Origin: Maribacter sp. BPC-D8
GTDB taxonomy: Bacteria > Bacteroidota > Bacteroidia > Flavobacteriales > Flavobacteriaceae
Assembly: GCF_035207705.1 (NCBI RefSeq)
Contig: NZ_CP128187.1
Coordinates: 2,542,001-2,606,000, forward strand
Length of the DNA stretch: 64,000 nt
Direction: 5' to 3'
The notes beneath the pieces were generated by a model, which saw nothing but the letters and a program-made list of their open reading frames with translations, did no database searches and was not told the DNA's origin. The position numbers and the translations under genes are program-made. Position 1 is the first letter of the stretch. Each line of letters begins with the position of its first letter. Positions 46,483 through 54,840 of this stretch are shown here, in pieces.

Positions 46483-49110
46483 ATGAAAAACCCTGAAAAA
46501 AAACGTTTAGACCAACAACATACAGAAGAAAAAGACTGGTTAAAATGGGGACCCTATTTAAGTGAACGCCAATGGGGTACGGTTCGTGAAGATTATAGTG
46601 CCGGTGGCGATGCTTGGAACTATCTGCCACATGATCATGCGAGAAGTCGTGCTTTTCGTTGGGGTGAAGATGGTATTGCAGGTATAAGCGACCGCTATTG
46701 CAATATGTGTTTTAGTATCGGTTTATGGAACGGTAAAGATCCTATTTTAAAAGAACGTCTTTTCGGGTTAACAGGTCCGCAGGGTAATCACGGTGAAGAT
46801 GTAAAAGAGCTGTATTACTATTTAGAGAATACGCCGTCGCACTCGTACATGAAGTATTTGTACAAGTATTCTCAGAAAGAATACCCGTACAATCAATTAA
46901 TTGACGAAAATCAAAAACGGAATCGGAAAGAGCTAGAATTCGAGTTATTAGATACCGGTATTTTCGATGACAATACCTATTTTGATGTTAGTACAGAATA
47001 TGCAAAAGGTGATGAAACTGATATTCTTATTCAAATTACCATTACAAATAGAAACTCGAAACCTGCACCTATTACGCTATTACCGCAAATGGTGATGCGT
47101 AATCATTGGTCATTTAAAGAGGTTTCTAAAAAACCCATTATTACGCAAAAAGGAACAAAAGCTAACCCATTTGTACACATAGACCACCCTTATGTAGGTA
47201 AGTACAACCTCTATTTTCAAAAGGCAGCGCATTTATTCTTCACGGAGAATGAAACCAACAAAGAGACAATTTACAAAGAAGAAAATGACCATCCGTTTAA
47301 GAAAGACTTGTTCAATACCGCAGTCTGTAATAATGATTTTGAGTTAGCGACAAAAAATAATTCGGGCACCAAATTTGCTCCGTTATATCAAGTCATTTTA
47401 GATGGTGGTGAATCAAAAACATTCCAACTTCGTTTAACAGAAGAAACCCTTGACGCACCTTTTTCAGACTTTGATTCCATATTCAAAAAGAGACAAAAAG
47501 AGTGTGCTCAATTCTATGATGAAATAGCCCCTAAAGCAACCGAGGATAGAAAGGCTATTTTAAAACAAGCATTTGCAGGTTTACTTTGGACGAAGCAGTA
47601 CTATAACTACGAAGTTGAAAAATGGCTAGATGGTGATTACAAAACTACTCCGCCACCAAAAGAAAGATTAGAAGGTCGTAACAGCCATTGGAAAACATTG
47701 CGTAATCACGATATACTTTCTATGCCAGATGCCTGGGAATACCCGTGGTATGCTGCGTGGGATTCTGCTTTTCATTGTGCATCGTTCGCCTCTATTGATC
47801 CAGAGTTTGCGAAAGACCAGTTGCTATTGTTCACGAAAGAATGGTACATGTCGCCTAACGGACAAATACCAGCTTACGAATGGAATTTTAGTGATGTGAA
47901 TCCGCCAGTTCAGGCATGGGCAACTTTGCAAATTTACGGTACCGATAAATCTATAACCGGCGTACCAGACATCAAGTTCTTAAAACGAATGTTCAATAAA
48001 CTCAACTTGAACTTCAACTGGTGGGTGAACCGTTTAGATAGAAATGACAACAATGTTTTTCAAGGCGGATTCTTAGGTTTGGATAATATCGGAGTATTTG
48101 ATCGTAGCCATGGTGTACCCGGTGGTGGTTCTTTAGACCAAGTAGATGGTACTGCTTGGATGGCTATGTACAGTCTAAATATGTTAGAAATTAGTTTGCG
48201 TATCGCAGAACATGACGATTCGTATGAAGATATGGCAACCAAGTATTTCGGTCATTTTGTATTCATAGCCGAAGCATTGAACAAAATGGATACAGATAAA
48301 GCTAACACGTGGGATGATGCCGAAGGATTCTTCTATGACCGATTGACATTACCGGACGGACAATCGACCACTATAAAAGTACGATCTATTGCCGGTATGT
48401 TGTCATTGGCAGCTGTACTTACCATTAAGAAAAGTGTGTTAGACAAATTCCCGAAATTTAAAGCAAGTGTTCTTTGGTTTAAAAAATACCGTGCAGAGAA
48501 TTTAAAATACGAGGTTATTCAGCAATATGAAGCAGATGGCGATTTACTATTGTCATTGGTTCCGAAAGATCGAATGCAAAAACTGGTTACTGCACTTTTA
48601 GATGAGAAAGAATTCTTGAGTGATTATGGTATTAGATCGTTGTCTAAAATACATGAAGATGCTTATCAAATTCATATCGATGGTATAGATTACTCCATTG
48701 ACTACGAACCTGCAGAATCTACAGTATCGCTCTTTGGTGGTAACTCTAACTGGCGTGGACCAATTTGGATGCCAATGAACTATTTATTCATTCAAGCATT
48801 GCGTGAGTACCAATGGTATGATGGTAATGATTTTCTTTTTGAATACCCAACAGGAAGCTCAAAACTACTGAATCTAAAACAGGTTAGTGATGAATTGAGC
48901 AAACGACTTATTAAGATGTTCGAGAAAGATGAAGCCGGAAACCGAGCCATCAATAAGAACTACGAGAAATACTACCAAGACCCTAATTTCAAAGATTTGA
49001 TTTTATTCTACGAGTATTTTCACGGAGAAAACGGTCGTGGTTTGGGAGCATCGCACCAAACAGGTTGGACAGCTTTAGTGGCCAACCTTATTGAGCAATT
49101 AGAAGATTAA
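46483..49110 (+). CDS. GH63-like (MGH1-type) glucosidase, 875 aa, copy 1
   Basis: A cytoplasmic-looking glycosidase (no signal peptide) of the mannosyl-oligosaccharide-glucosidase-like group. An N-terminal beta-sandwich (WGPYLSERQWGTVREDYS, FRWGEDGIAGISDR, LKERLFGLTGPQGNHGED) precedes an (alpha/alpha)6 barrel. The likely active-site Asp427 is in YAAWDSAFH. Conserved barrel motifs are QIPAYEWNFSDVNPPVQAW, GFLGLDNIGVFDRS, GNSNWRGPIWMPMNY (Trp757) and GLGASHQTGWTALVA. An alpha-glucoside or mannosylglycerate-type substrate is plausible. It is the last gene of the ftsE run and a clear paralogue of the gene at 57726-60353, which has the same length. Its stop is 8 bp from the convergent nhaD stop. 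Confidence 0.88.
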   Translation: MKNPEKKRLDQQHTEEKDWLKWGPYLSERQWGTVREDYSAGGDAWNYLPHDHARSRAFRWGEDGIAGISDRYCNMCFSIGLWNGKDPILKERLFGLTGPQGNHGEDVKELYYYLENTPSHSYMKYLYKYSQKEYPYNQLIDENQKRNRKELEFELLDTGIFDDNTYFDVSTEYAKGDETDILIQITITNRNSKPAPITLLPQMVMRNHWSFKEVSKKPIITQKGTKANPFVHIDHPYVGKYNLYFQKAAHLFFTENETNKETIYKEENDHPFKKDLFNTAVCNNDFELATKNNSGTKFAPLYQVILDGGESKTFQLRLTEETLDAPFSDFDSIFKKRQKECAQFYDEIAPKATEDRKAILKQAFAGLLWTKQYYNYEVEKWLDGDYKTTPPPKERLEGRNSHWKTLRNHDILSMPDAWEYPWYAAWDSAFHCASFASIDPEFAKDQLLLFTKEWYMSPNGQIPAYEWNFSDVNPPVQAWATLQIYGTDKSITGVPDIKFLKRMFNKLNLNFNWWVNRLDRNDNNVFQGGFLGLDNIGVFDRSHGVPGGGSLDQVDGTAWMAMYSLNMLEISLRIAEHDDSYEDMATKYFGHFVFIAEALNKMDTDKANTWDDAEGFFYDRLTLPDGQSTTIKVRSIAGMLSLAAVLTIKKSVLDKFPKFKASVLWFKKYRAENLKYEVIQQYEADGDLLLSLVPKDRMQKLVTALLDEKEFLSDYGIRSLSKIHEDAYQIHIDGIDYSIDYEPAESTVSLFGGNSNWRGPIWMPMNYLFIQALREYQWYDGNDFLFEYPTGSSKLLNLKQVSDELSKRLIKMFEKDEAGNRAINKNYEKYYQDPNFKDLILFYEYFHGENGRGLGASHQTGWTALVANLIEQLED

Positions 49111-49118
49111 AACTAGTA

Positions 49119-50423
49119 TTAATTCACCAACATAAAAGTTAAGATACCGGCAATGTAACCAACAATCGCTAACAACGATATATTCTTTAAATACCACATA
49201 AAATCAATTTTCAGGATACCCATAATGGCAACACCTGCTGCTGATCCAATGATAAGAATACTACCGCCTGTACCTGCGCAAAAGGCAAGTAATTCCCAGA
49301 AATCAGAATCAGGCGGGTAGGTATCTAAACTATACATACCCATGGTGCCCGCAACCAACGGCACGTTGTCTACAATAGAAGATAGTACGCCTATGATGGA
49401 GTTAACCGCATATATACTCTCGAAATTATCATCTAATAAACGAGACATATCGGCTAAATGTCCGGCAGATTGTAACGCCCCAACAGCTACTAATATCCCT
49501 AAAAAGAATAGAATACTTGGGGTATCAATTCTTCTCAACACATTAGAAATTGCTAGAGTTTTCTTTTCTTCTATTGTCTTGTTTCTATGTAATATTTCGG
49601 TAGTTATCCATACTACACTCAATCCTAATAATACTCCCATAAATGGTGGAAGGTGAGTAATAGTTTTGAATATAGGTACAAATAACAAAGCGCCAATACC
49701 TATAGAAAATACAAGATTTTTATCAAAATTACTCACTTCAAATCCATGAGAATCTACATCATTAATTTCCATAGATTTAGCGATATCACCTTTAAATCGA
49801 AATGAAATAATTGTTAACGGCACTAACAAACATACCAAACTCGGCAAGAATATTTCTTTAATAATATGCATAGCAGTTACTTGCCCACCGATCCAAAGCA
49901 TAATAGTCGTAACATCACCAATAGGTGACCACGCCCCACCTGCGTTCGCCGCTATAATTAAGAGACCGGCAAACATCCATAAATCCTTTTTCTCATGTAT
50001 CAGCTTACGAAGTAATGCTGACATTACAATTGCCGTAGTTAGGTTATCTAAAGCTGCAGATAAAAAGAAGGTTAGTAGACATAAAATCCATAATAACTTT
50101 ACGCGATTGGTGGTGGTAATTTTATCGGTAATTACAGAAAACCCTTCATGGGCATCAATAATTTCAACAATAGTCATTGCACCTAACAAGAAAAATAAAA
50201 TCTCTGATATTTCACCTAAATTCTCTCGTAGACTTTCAGTTACAAAATGAATAGATTCATCACCTGGCATTTCGGCGATGAACACATCTCGTCCCAAAAT
50301 ATAAATAACCCAACACAAAGTACCCGTTAATAAAGCCGTAGCTGCCTTATCAATTTTAACCGTGTGTTCTAATGCAATAAAAAAATATCCAACCACAAAA
50401 ATCGCGAGCAGTGTTAAATACAT
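49119..50423 (-). CDS. nhaD: NhaD-type sodium:proton antiporter, 434 aa
   Basis: NhaD exchanges sodium for protons across the inner membrane. The chain has about 11-12 membrane spans with the IT-superfamily signatures ALDNLTTAIVMSALL, GGAWSPIGDVTTIMLW and SSIVDNVPLVAGTMGM (a conserved Asp-Asn in each outer motif). The length is normal. It is the last gene of the four-gene cassette, 9 bp after the epimerase stop. This is an unusual partner for peptide-salvage enzymes. It is convergent with the glucosidase, with no terminator in the 8-bp gap. Confidence 0.9.
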   Translation of the reverse strand: MYLTLLAIFVVGYFFIALEHTVKIDKAATALLTGTLCWVIYILGRDVFIAEMPGDESIHFVTESLRENLGEISEILFFLLGAMTIVEIIDAHEGFSVITDKITTTNRVKLLWILCLLTFFLSAALDNLTTAIVMSALLRKLIHEKKDLWMFAGLLIIAANAGGAWSPIGDVTTIMLWIGGQVTAMHIIKEIFLPSLVCLLVPLTIISFRFKGDIAKSMEINDVDSHGFEVSNFDKNLVFSIGIGALLFVPIFKTITHLPPFMGVLLGLSVVWITTEILHRNKTIEEKKTLAISNVLRRIDTPSILFFLGILVAVGALQSAGHLADMSRLLDDNFESIYAVNSIIGVLSSIVDNVPLVAGTMGMYSLDTYPPDSDFWELLAFCAGTGGSILIIGSAAGVAIMGILKIDFMWYLKNISLLAIVGYIAGILTFMLVN

Positions 50424-50432
50424 GGCAAATAA

Positions 50433-51500
50433 TTAAAAGTTAGCTTCAGAAAAACCTAAACCGTATTCTTCAGTCGGATATAAAATTCCCCTTTCTAATT
50501 TAAAAATAGAATGATATGGGTCATCTATAATATCTAAATGTCCATCAAGATCAGCATACACAATGTTTGGTCTAGACAGGGCAAAATGTAACCCGGCAGC
50601 AATACCCAATCCACATTCGTCTATACAACCAACCATAGCGTCTAATTTAGCAGCTTTGGCAACGGAGTTGATATGCATACCTACCCAAATACCACCTACT
50701 TTCTGCAGCTTAATATTCACCATATCTACACGCTCGTTCTGCGCCAAACGAAATGCATCGGTCAATGTTTTTAAACTCTCATCTGCCATTACAGGTATAC
50801 TTACTTGATCGGTTACTTCGCCCAATCGCTCTTCTGCTTCTACTTTTGTAGGTTGTTCAAAAATCTCGATTCCGATTGCTGCTGTAGCCTTAACAAAATC
50901 TACAGATTCTTTCACAGAATACCCTTGGTTACCATCGAAACGCAATTCGATATTTGGGTACTTTTCATGAATCATTCTCATTTTGGCGATATCCTCTTCA
51001 AGATTAGCACCACCTTTTATTTTCAAAATAGTGAAGCCTTGGTTTACAAATTCGGTCGCTTTCAACAAAGTTTCATCTACACCCATAATACCGATAGTAA
51101 TACTGGTAGCAATGCTAGTACGATAGCCACCTAAAAATTTATACAAAGGCACCTCAGCCTTTTTTGACATGATATCGAACAAAGCCAAATCTACCATTGC
51201 TAGTGCTGAAGACCTTTTACCCAATAACTCTTTCAGTTCTAATAATAACAATGCATACGTAAAAGGATCTCTACCCAACAAATACGGAATAATGATATTT
51301 TTAATAGCATCGGTAACATCACTTGGCGATTCATTTGTAACCACAGGGTCAGGTGCTGCGCAACCATAACCCACAATTTTGGTATCAGTTTCAACCTTTA
51401 AAATAAAATTACTGGTACGGTCGATTGTTTCATAAGCAATAGTATAAGGATCAGACAATTTAAGGTCTAAACGCTCAAAAGAAATATGGGTTATTTTCAT
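50433..51500 (-). CDS. Dipeptide epimerase (L-Ala-D/L-Glu epimerase-like, enolase superfamily), 355 aa
   Basis: Enolase-superfamily epimerases invert an alpha-carbon by two-base catalysis. The catalytic pair is KIK (160-162) on one face and Lys264 (VNIKLQKVGG) on the other. The metal ligands are Asp189 (RFDGNQG), Glu215 (FEQP) and Asp240 (MADES). The DLD at 317-319 (VYADLDGHL) matches the DxD that in characterised L-Ala-D/L-Glu epimerases holds the free amino group of the dipeptide, so a murein dipeptide is a better guess than an N-acylated amino acid. The first 4 bp overlap the end of the DUF1611 gene, indicating coupled translation. Confidence 0.88.
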   Translation of the reverse strand: MKITHISFERLDLKLSDPYTIAYETIDRTSNFILKVETDTKIVGYGCAAPDPVVTNESPSDVTDAIKNIIIPYLLGRDPFTYALLLLELKELLGKRSSALAMVDLALFDIMSKKAEVPLYKFLGGYRTSIATSITIGIMGVDETLLKATEFVNQGFTILKIKGGANLEEDIAKMRMIHEKYPNIELRFDGNQGYSVKESVDFVKATAAIGIEIFEQPTKVEAEERLGEVTDQVSIPVMADESLKTLTDAFRLAQNERVDMVNIKLQKVGGIWVGMHINSVAKAAKLDAMVGCIDECGLGIAAGLHFALSRPNIVYADLDGHLDIIDDPYHSIFKLERGILYPTEEYGLGFSEANF

Positions 51501-52570
51501 TTTAATTTTGTCATTAAAAGTGCAATTAAATCTTCTGCACCATACTCTAAAACATCAAAAGCGGGTAATTTTGTTTCTAAGGTGATTGCCTTACAAACAT
51601 CAAGAATTTCCTCTTTTTTCATATCCTCATGGTTCACGGTAATGGCGATTACTTCTTTACCAGAAATGACTTGAATGGCATTTATCTGCTCTGCCAACGA
51701 GTGCATCTTATAACCTGGGAATCCGTCATACTCCAATCTTTTTGGCGCGTGTTGCAGAATTACATAATCTGGTCTACCGGCAGCCAAAATCTCAAATCCG
51801 CCAGGGTATGCAGGGTTCATTAAACTCCCCTGCCCTTCAATAACAATGACATCTGGGTCTTCATTTTTATAGGCACTGACTACCGCATGTTCGATTTCAC
51901 CTGAAACGAAATCGTTAATACAGCTATCCATCACCATACTATATTTAGCACCTTGCATCCATCCTGTTTGTCCGGTTCCTATCATTTCTGCCTTTTTACC
52001 CGCAGTACGAAATGCGTGAACCAATATCCAAGCGGTAGTACGTTTCCCTAAGGCAGAATCCGTTCCTAATACCGCTAATTTTAAGCAGTCTACTTTTTCA
52101 ATATCACCCGTAAAAAAGTGTAATTGATTACGATCGGGCGTTTTTCTAATATCTCTAATTTTTACGTTTTTCTCTTTTGCCAATGCCACAAGCTCAGGGT
52201 CATTAGTTAAGAAATCATGTAAACCACTATCTACGTTCCACCCATGTTGCAAAGCAGCTTTAATGGTCGCTTTGGCAACTTCTGGCAATCTACCACCATC
52301 TGGTGCAAGACCGATAACCAAATAACTTGGCAAATTATTACTCGCCGTAAGTGCAACAATAGCAGCTTCTAAATCTTTAAAAACAGGTATTCCGTTCGGT
52401 CTACCATCTAAAACATCGCCGGCATCTCTGCCTGCATATTTTTCATCTAATACACCCACAACTTCATAACGCTCGGTAAAGCGAACCAAACCATGTGCTG
52501 TTTTACCATTCGGAGTATTAAATGCTCCCTCACAATATACTAGTGCCTTACCGTCTATAACTTTTTTCAT
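51497..52570 (-). CDS. DUF1611 P-loop protein (DgcN-like), 357 aa
   Basis: The N-terminal ~150 residues look Rossmann-like (VVGVLDEKYAGRDAGDVLDG; YLVIGLAPDGGRLP). The C-terminal half has a P-loop of the form GTDSALGKRTT (169-179), a GQTGWMQG loop (200-207) and a Walker B-like VIVIEGQGS (241-249). It is complete and typical in length. A DUF1611 protein called DgcN has been described, as I recall, as a D-glutamate N-acetyltransferase in marine bacteria; whether this member does the same is unknown. It lies 8 bp after the PLP-lyase gene and overlaps the epimerase gene by 4 bp. Confidence 0.87.
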   Translation of the reverse strand: MKKVIDGKALVYCEGAFNTPNGKTAHGLVRFTERYEVVGVLDEKYAGRDAGDVLDGRPNGIPVFKDLEAAIVALTASNNLPSYLVIGLAPDGGRLPEVAKATIKAALQHGWNVDSGLHDFLTNDPELVALAKEKNVKIRDIRKTPDRNQLHFFTGDIEKVDCLKLAVLGTDSALGKRTTAWILVHAFRTAGKKAEMIGTGQTGWMQGAKYSMVMDSCINDFVSGEIEHAVVSAYKNEDPDVIVIEGQGSLMNPAYPGGFEILAAGRPDYVILQHAPKRLEYDGFPGYKMHSLAEQINAIQVISGKEVIAITVNHEDMKKEEILDVCKAITLETKLPAFDVLEYGAEDLIALLMTKLK

Positions 52571-52578
52571 CTATTTAT

Positions 52579-53640
52579 TTAATTTTTTGCAGTGAGCACT
52601 GCCACAAAACGGTCAGGCTCAAAATTCATTTTTTCGTCTAATTCTAAGAGTCCGATCAAACCCGCTGTCGATGCAGGTAGAATTCGAAATCCTTCTTTCT
52701 TATATAAAAGAGAAGTCATCTCTTTCAGTTTTTTATCGCTGATATTAAAAGCTTCCCCCTCAGATTCTTTCAATGCATACAATGCCTCTTCCCCATCGAA
52801 ACTATGCCAGTTAATTAATGGTTCGTTGTATTTTGTTTCTTTAATTGCCGCGGGATTCAAATCTTTGCAATGATCTAAATTTTGTAAAAACGACTCCACA
52901 ATCGGGTTCTTATGCGATGATGATGCCGCAATCATTTTAGGTATACGAGAAGTCTTTCCTCTTTTATACAGATTTACGAAGCCCCTATAAATTCCTGCAA
53001 ACAAGGTTCCATTAGAAACAGGTACCGCACAATATTTTGGTGCATCACCTAAATCTTCAAAAATCTCTTGTGCAATTTGCGCATAGGCAGATATTTGTAG
53101 CGGAGTGTTGGCACCACCAGGGTTGGCATCGTACCACCCATTTTCTGCCGCCAATTTCGAACTCTCCGTAACAACATCTTCGTAACTACCAGGTATACGA
53201 ATAATCTCTGCCCCCAAGGTTTCCATTTCAACCACACGATCGGTATGGTAACTTTCTGGAATGTAAATTTTACAGGCAATACCCGCTAGATCAGATGCCA
53301 GCGCCATCGCCACACCATAATTACCACAAGTAGCCAAGCTTACCACAGTAAACTCACGACGCAGCGCATCGTATAATTGTGCAAAAGCAATACGATCTTT
53401 TTGCGTTCCGGTAGGGTTGTCACCTTCATATTTAAGATATAGTTGACGAACATTGAACTCACGCTCTAAGGTTTTGGCTCTATGTAAACCCGTATCACCA
53501 ACTTCTAAACTTATAATATCTTCAAAGCACTCTAAACGGTCTACTAAAGATTTGCTTGTATCTTTAACCATATCGCTAAGTTTACGTGCCTCTATAGACA
53601 CTTTATTCTCAGCTGTTTTAACGCCATCTTTAAGATTCAT
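52579..53640 (-). CDS. PLP-dependent lyase/synthase of threonine synthase type, 353 aa
   Basis: A fold-type II PLP enzyme. The Schiff-base Lys81 is in DNPTGTQKDR, which replaces the usual S/TFKDR with TQKDR. The substrate carboxylate loop is ATCGNYGVAMA (103-113), and the phosphate-binding segment is VPVSNGTLFAG. The chain is shorter than true threonine synthases and lacks their N-terminal domain, so threonine synthesis is doubtful. A lyase, racemase or beta-replacement enzyme is equally possible. It is the first gene of the cassette with DUF1611, epimerase and nhaD, behind a partial promoter. Confidence 0.82.
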   Translation of the reverse strand: MNLKDGVKTAENKVSIEARKLSDMVKDTSKSLVDRLECFEDIISLEVGDTGLHRAKTLEREFNVRQLYLKYEGDNPTGTQKDRIAFAQLYDALRREFTVVSLATCGNYGVAMALASDLAGIACKIYIPESYHTDRVVEMETLGAEIIRIPGSYEDVVTESSKLAAENGWYDANPGGANTPLQISAYAQIAQEIFEDLGDAPKYCAVPVSNGTLFAGIYRGFVNLYKRGKTSRIPKMIAASSSHKNPIVESFLQNLDHCKDLNPAAIKETKYNEPLINWHSFDGEEALYALKESEGEAFNISDKKLKEMTSLLYKKEGFRILPASTAGLIGLLELDEKMNFEPDRFVAVLTAKN

Positions 53641-53661
53641 AAGTTTGCATATATTCCATTT

Positions 53662-53691
53662 TTAAGATACAGTTATTTAATTGAATGTCAA
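53662..53691 (-). promoter_or_regulatory. Partial promoter of the PLP-DUF1611-epimerase-nhaD cassette
   Basis: On the minus strand TTG (53689-53691), 19 nt, TATCTTAA (53662-53669). The spacing and -33 element are right; the -7 element has two mismatches. Confidence 0.4.
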
Positions 53692-53849
53692 TATAAATTT
53701 TTAACCCATTTGCTCTTTAAAAAAAGGGACGCATAGGTACTATATTATCTGAAATTATTTAGAATTTTAACACAGCATTTTAAAGTATATGGGGCTACAC
53801 AGTGATTTTACGGCAGTTTTAAAATTTTATAGAAATACAAAAATTAACA

Positions 53850-53879
53850 TTTAACAAATCAGTGCATTACCTAATTTTG
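53850..53879 (+). promoter_or_regulatory. Promoter of the serine hydrolase gene
   Basis: TTT (53850-53852), 19 nt, TAATTTTG (53872-53879). The -7 element is a full match and the -33 element is one base off. It ends 27 bp before the ATG. Confidence 0.55.
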
Positions 53880-53906
53880 ACTACATTTTAAAATACACAT
53901 AAATCA

Positions 53907-54812
53907 ATGAAAGCTACCCGAATCGTTTTTCTTTTTTCTTTCCTATTTTGCATAGTCACAAATGCACAAAACGAGCTACCGCTACAAATAGATAATTCGA
54001 AGATCAAACCCTTGCAAAAATTACTTGATAGTTCTTTGCAAACGAACCTTAGAGATGAATTGGCATCGCACCCAGAATGGAACGATCTTATTGCACAAAA
54101 GAAGATGTCAGTAGGTTTGGTTGATTTAAGCGATCCAGAAAATGTACGTTTTGCACGTGTAAACGGGAACCATATGATGTATGCTGCTAGTTTACCTAAA
54201 ATAGCTATTCTTCTCGCTGCTATGGATGCTATTGAGAAAGGTGAATTAAAAGAAACCGCAGAGGTTAAAAAAGATATGCGCCTAATGATCAGTAAATCTG
54301 ATAATTCTGCTGCTACTAGAATGATAGATCGCGTAGGTTATGAAAAGCTTGAATCGGTTATGACCGATCCTAAATATGCTTTTTACGACGAGCAAAAAGG
54401 TGGCGGACTCTGGGTTGGTAAGCGTTACGGCGGTGGTGGTGACACCAATCGCGAGCCACTTAAAAATCTAAGTCACGCTGCATCGGTAACGCAAGTATGT
54501 AGGTATTACTATTTATTGGCGAATGGTAAGCTCGTGAACCAAAAACGATCGAAGCAGATGCTAGATATTCTTGAAGATCCAGAGCTGCACCATAAATTTG
54601 TAAATACCTTAGATAAGATTGCACCGAATGCCAGATTGTTTAGAAAATCGGGTTCTTGGCGCACTTACCATTCCGACTCCATCTTGGTTTGGGGAAAAGA
54701 TAGTAATAGAAGATACATTCTAGTTGCCTTGATCGATGATGCCAATGGCGAACAAATTATAAGAGATTTAGTGAAACCAATTGAAAAGGTGCTAAAAAAG
54801 CCTGTACTTTAG
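53907..54812 (+). CDS. Exported serine hydrolase of the beta-lactamase/DD-peptidase fold, 301 aa
   Basis: A signal peptide (KATRIVFLFSFLFCIVTNAQ) precedes a class A-like penicillin-recognising fold. The three active-site motifs are present: SLPK (95-98, SxxK with Ser95), SDN (131-133) and KSGS (247-250, the KTG element). The omega-loop region between 160 and 190 is Gly-rich (GGGLWVGKRYGGGGDTNREP) and has no ExxLN, so the general base used by class A beta-lactamases is not visible. A peptidase or amidase acting on peptidoglycan peptides is therefore more likely than antibiotic hydrolysis. It is divergent from the epimerase cassette. Confidence 0.85.
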   Translation: MKATRIVFLFSFLFCIVTNAQNELPLQIDNSKIKPLQKLLDSSLQTNLRDELASHPEWNDLIAQKKMSVGLVDLSDPENVRFARVNGNHMMYAASLPKIAILLAAMDAIEKGELKETAEVKKDMRLMISKSDNSAATRMIDRVGYEKLESVMTDPKYAFYDEQKGGGLWVGKRYGGGGDTNREPLKNLSHAASVTQVCRYYYLLANGKLVNQKRSKQMLDILEDPELHHKFVNTLDKIAPNARLFRKSGSWRTYHSDSILVWGKDSNRRYILVALIDDANGEQIIRDLVKPIEKVLKKPVL

Positions 54813-54840
54813 GTCTTGGAATACACATTTCCATTTCTTG

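Noticed and set aside
52579..53640. Gene symbol thrC for the PLP enzyme
   Set aside because: It lacks the N-terminal domain of true threonine synthases, has an altered motif around the PLP lysine and is not near other threonine genes.
53907..54812. Class A beta-lactamase conferring antibiotic resistance
   Set aside because: The omega-loop glutamate motif is not visible, so only the fold, not the activity, can be claimed.
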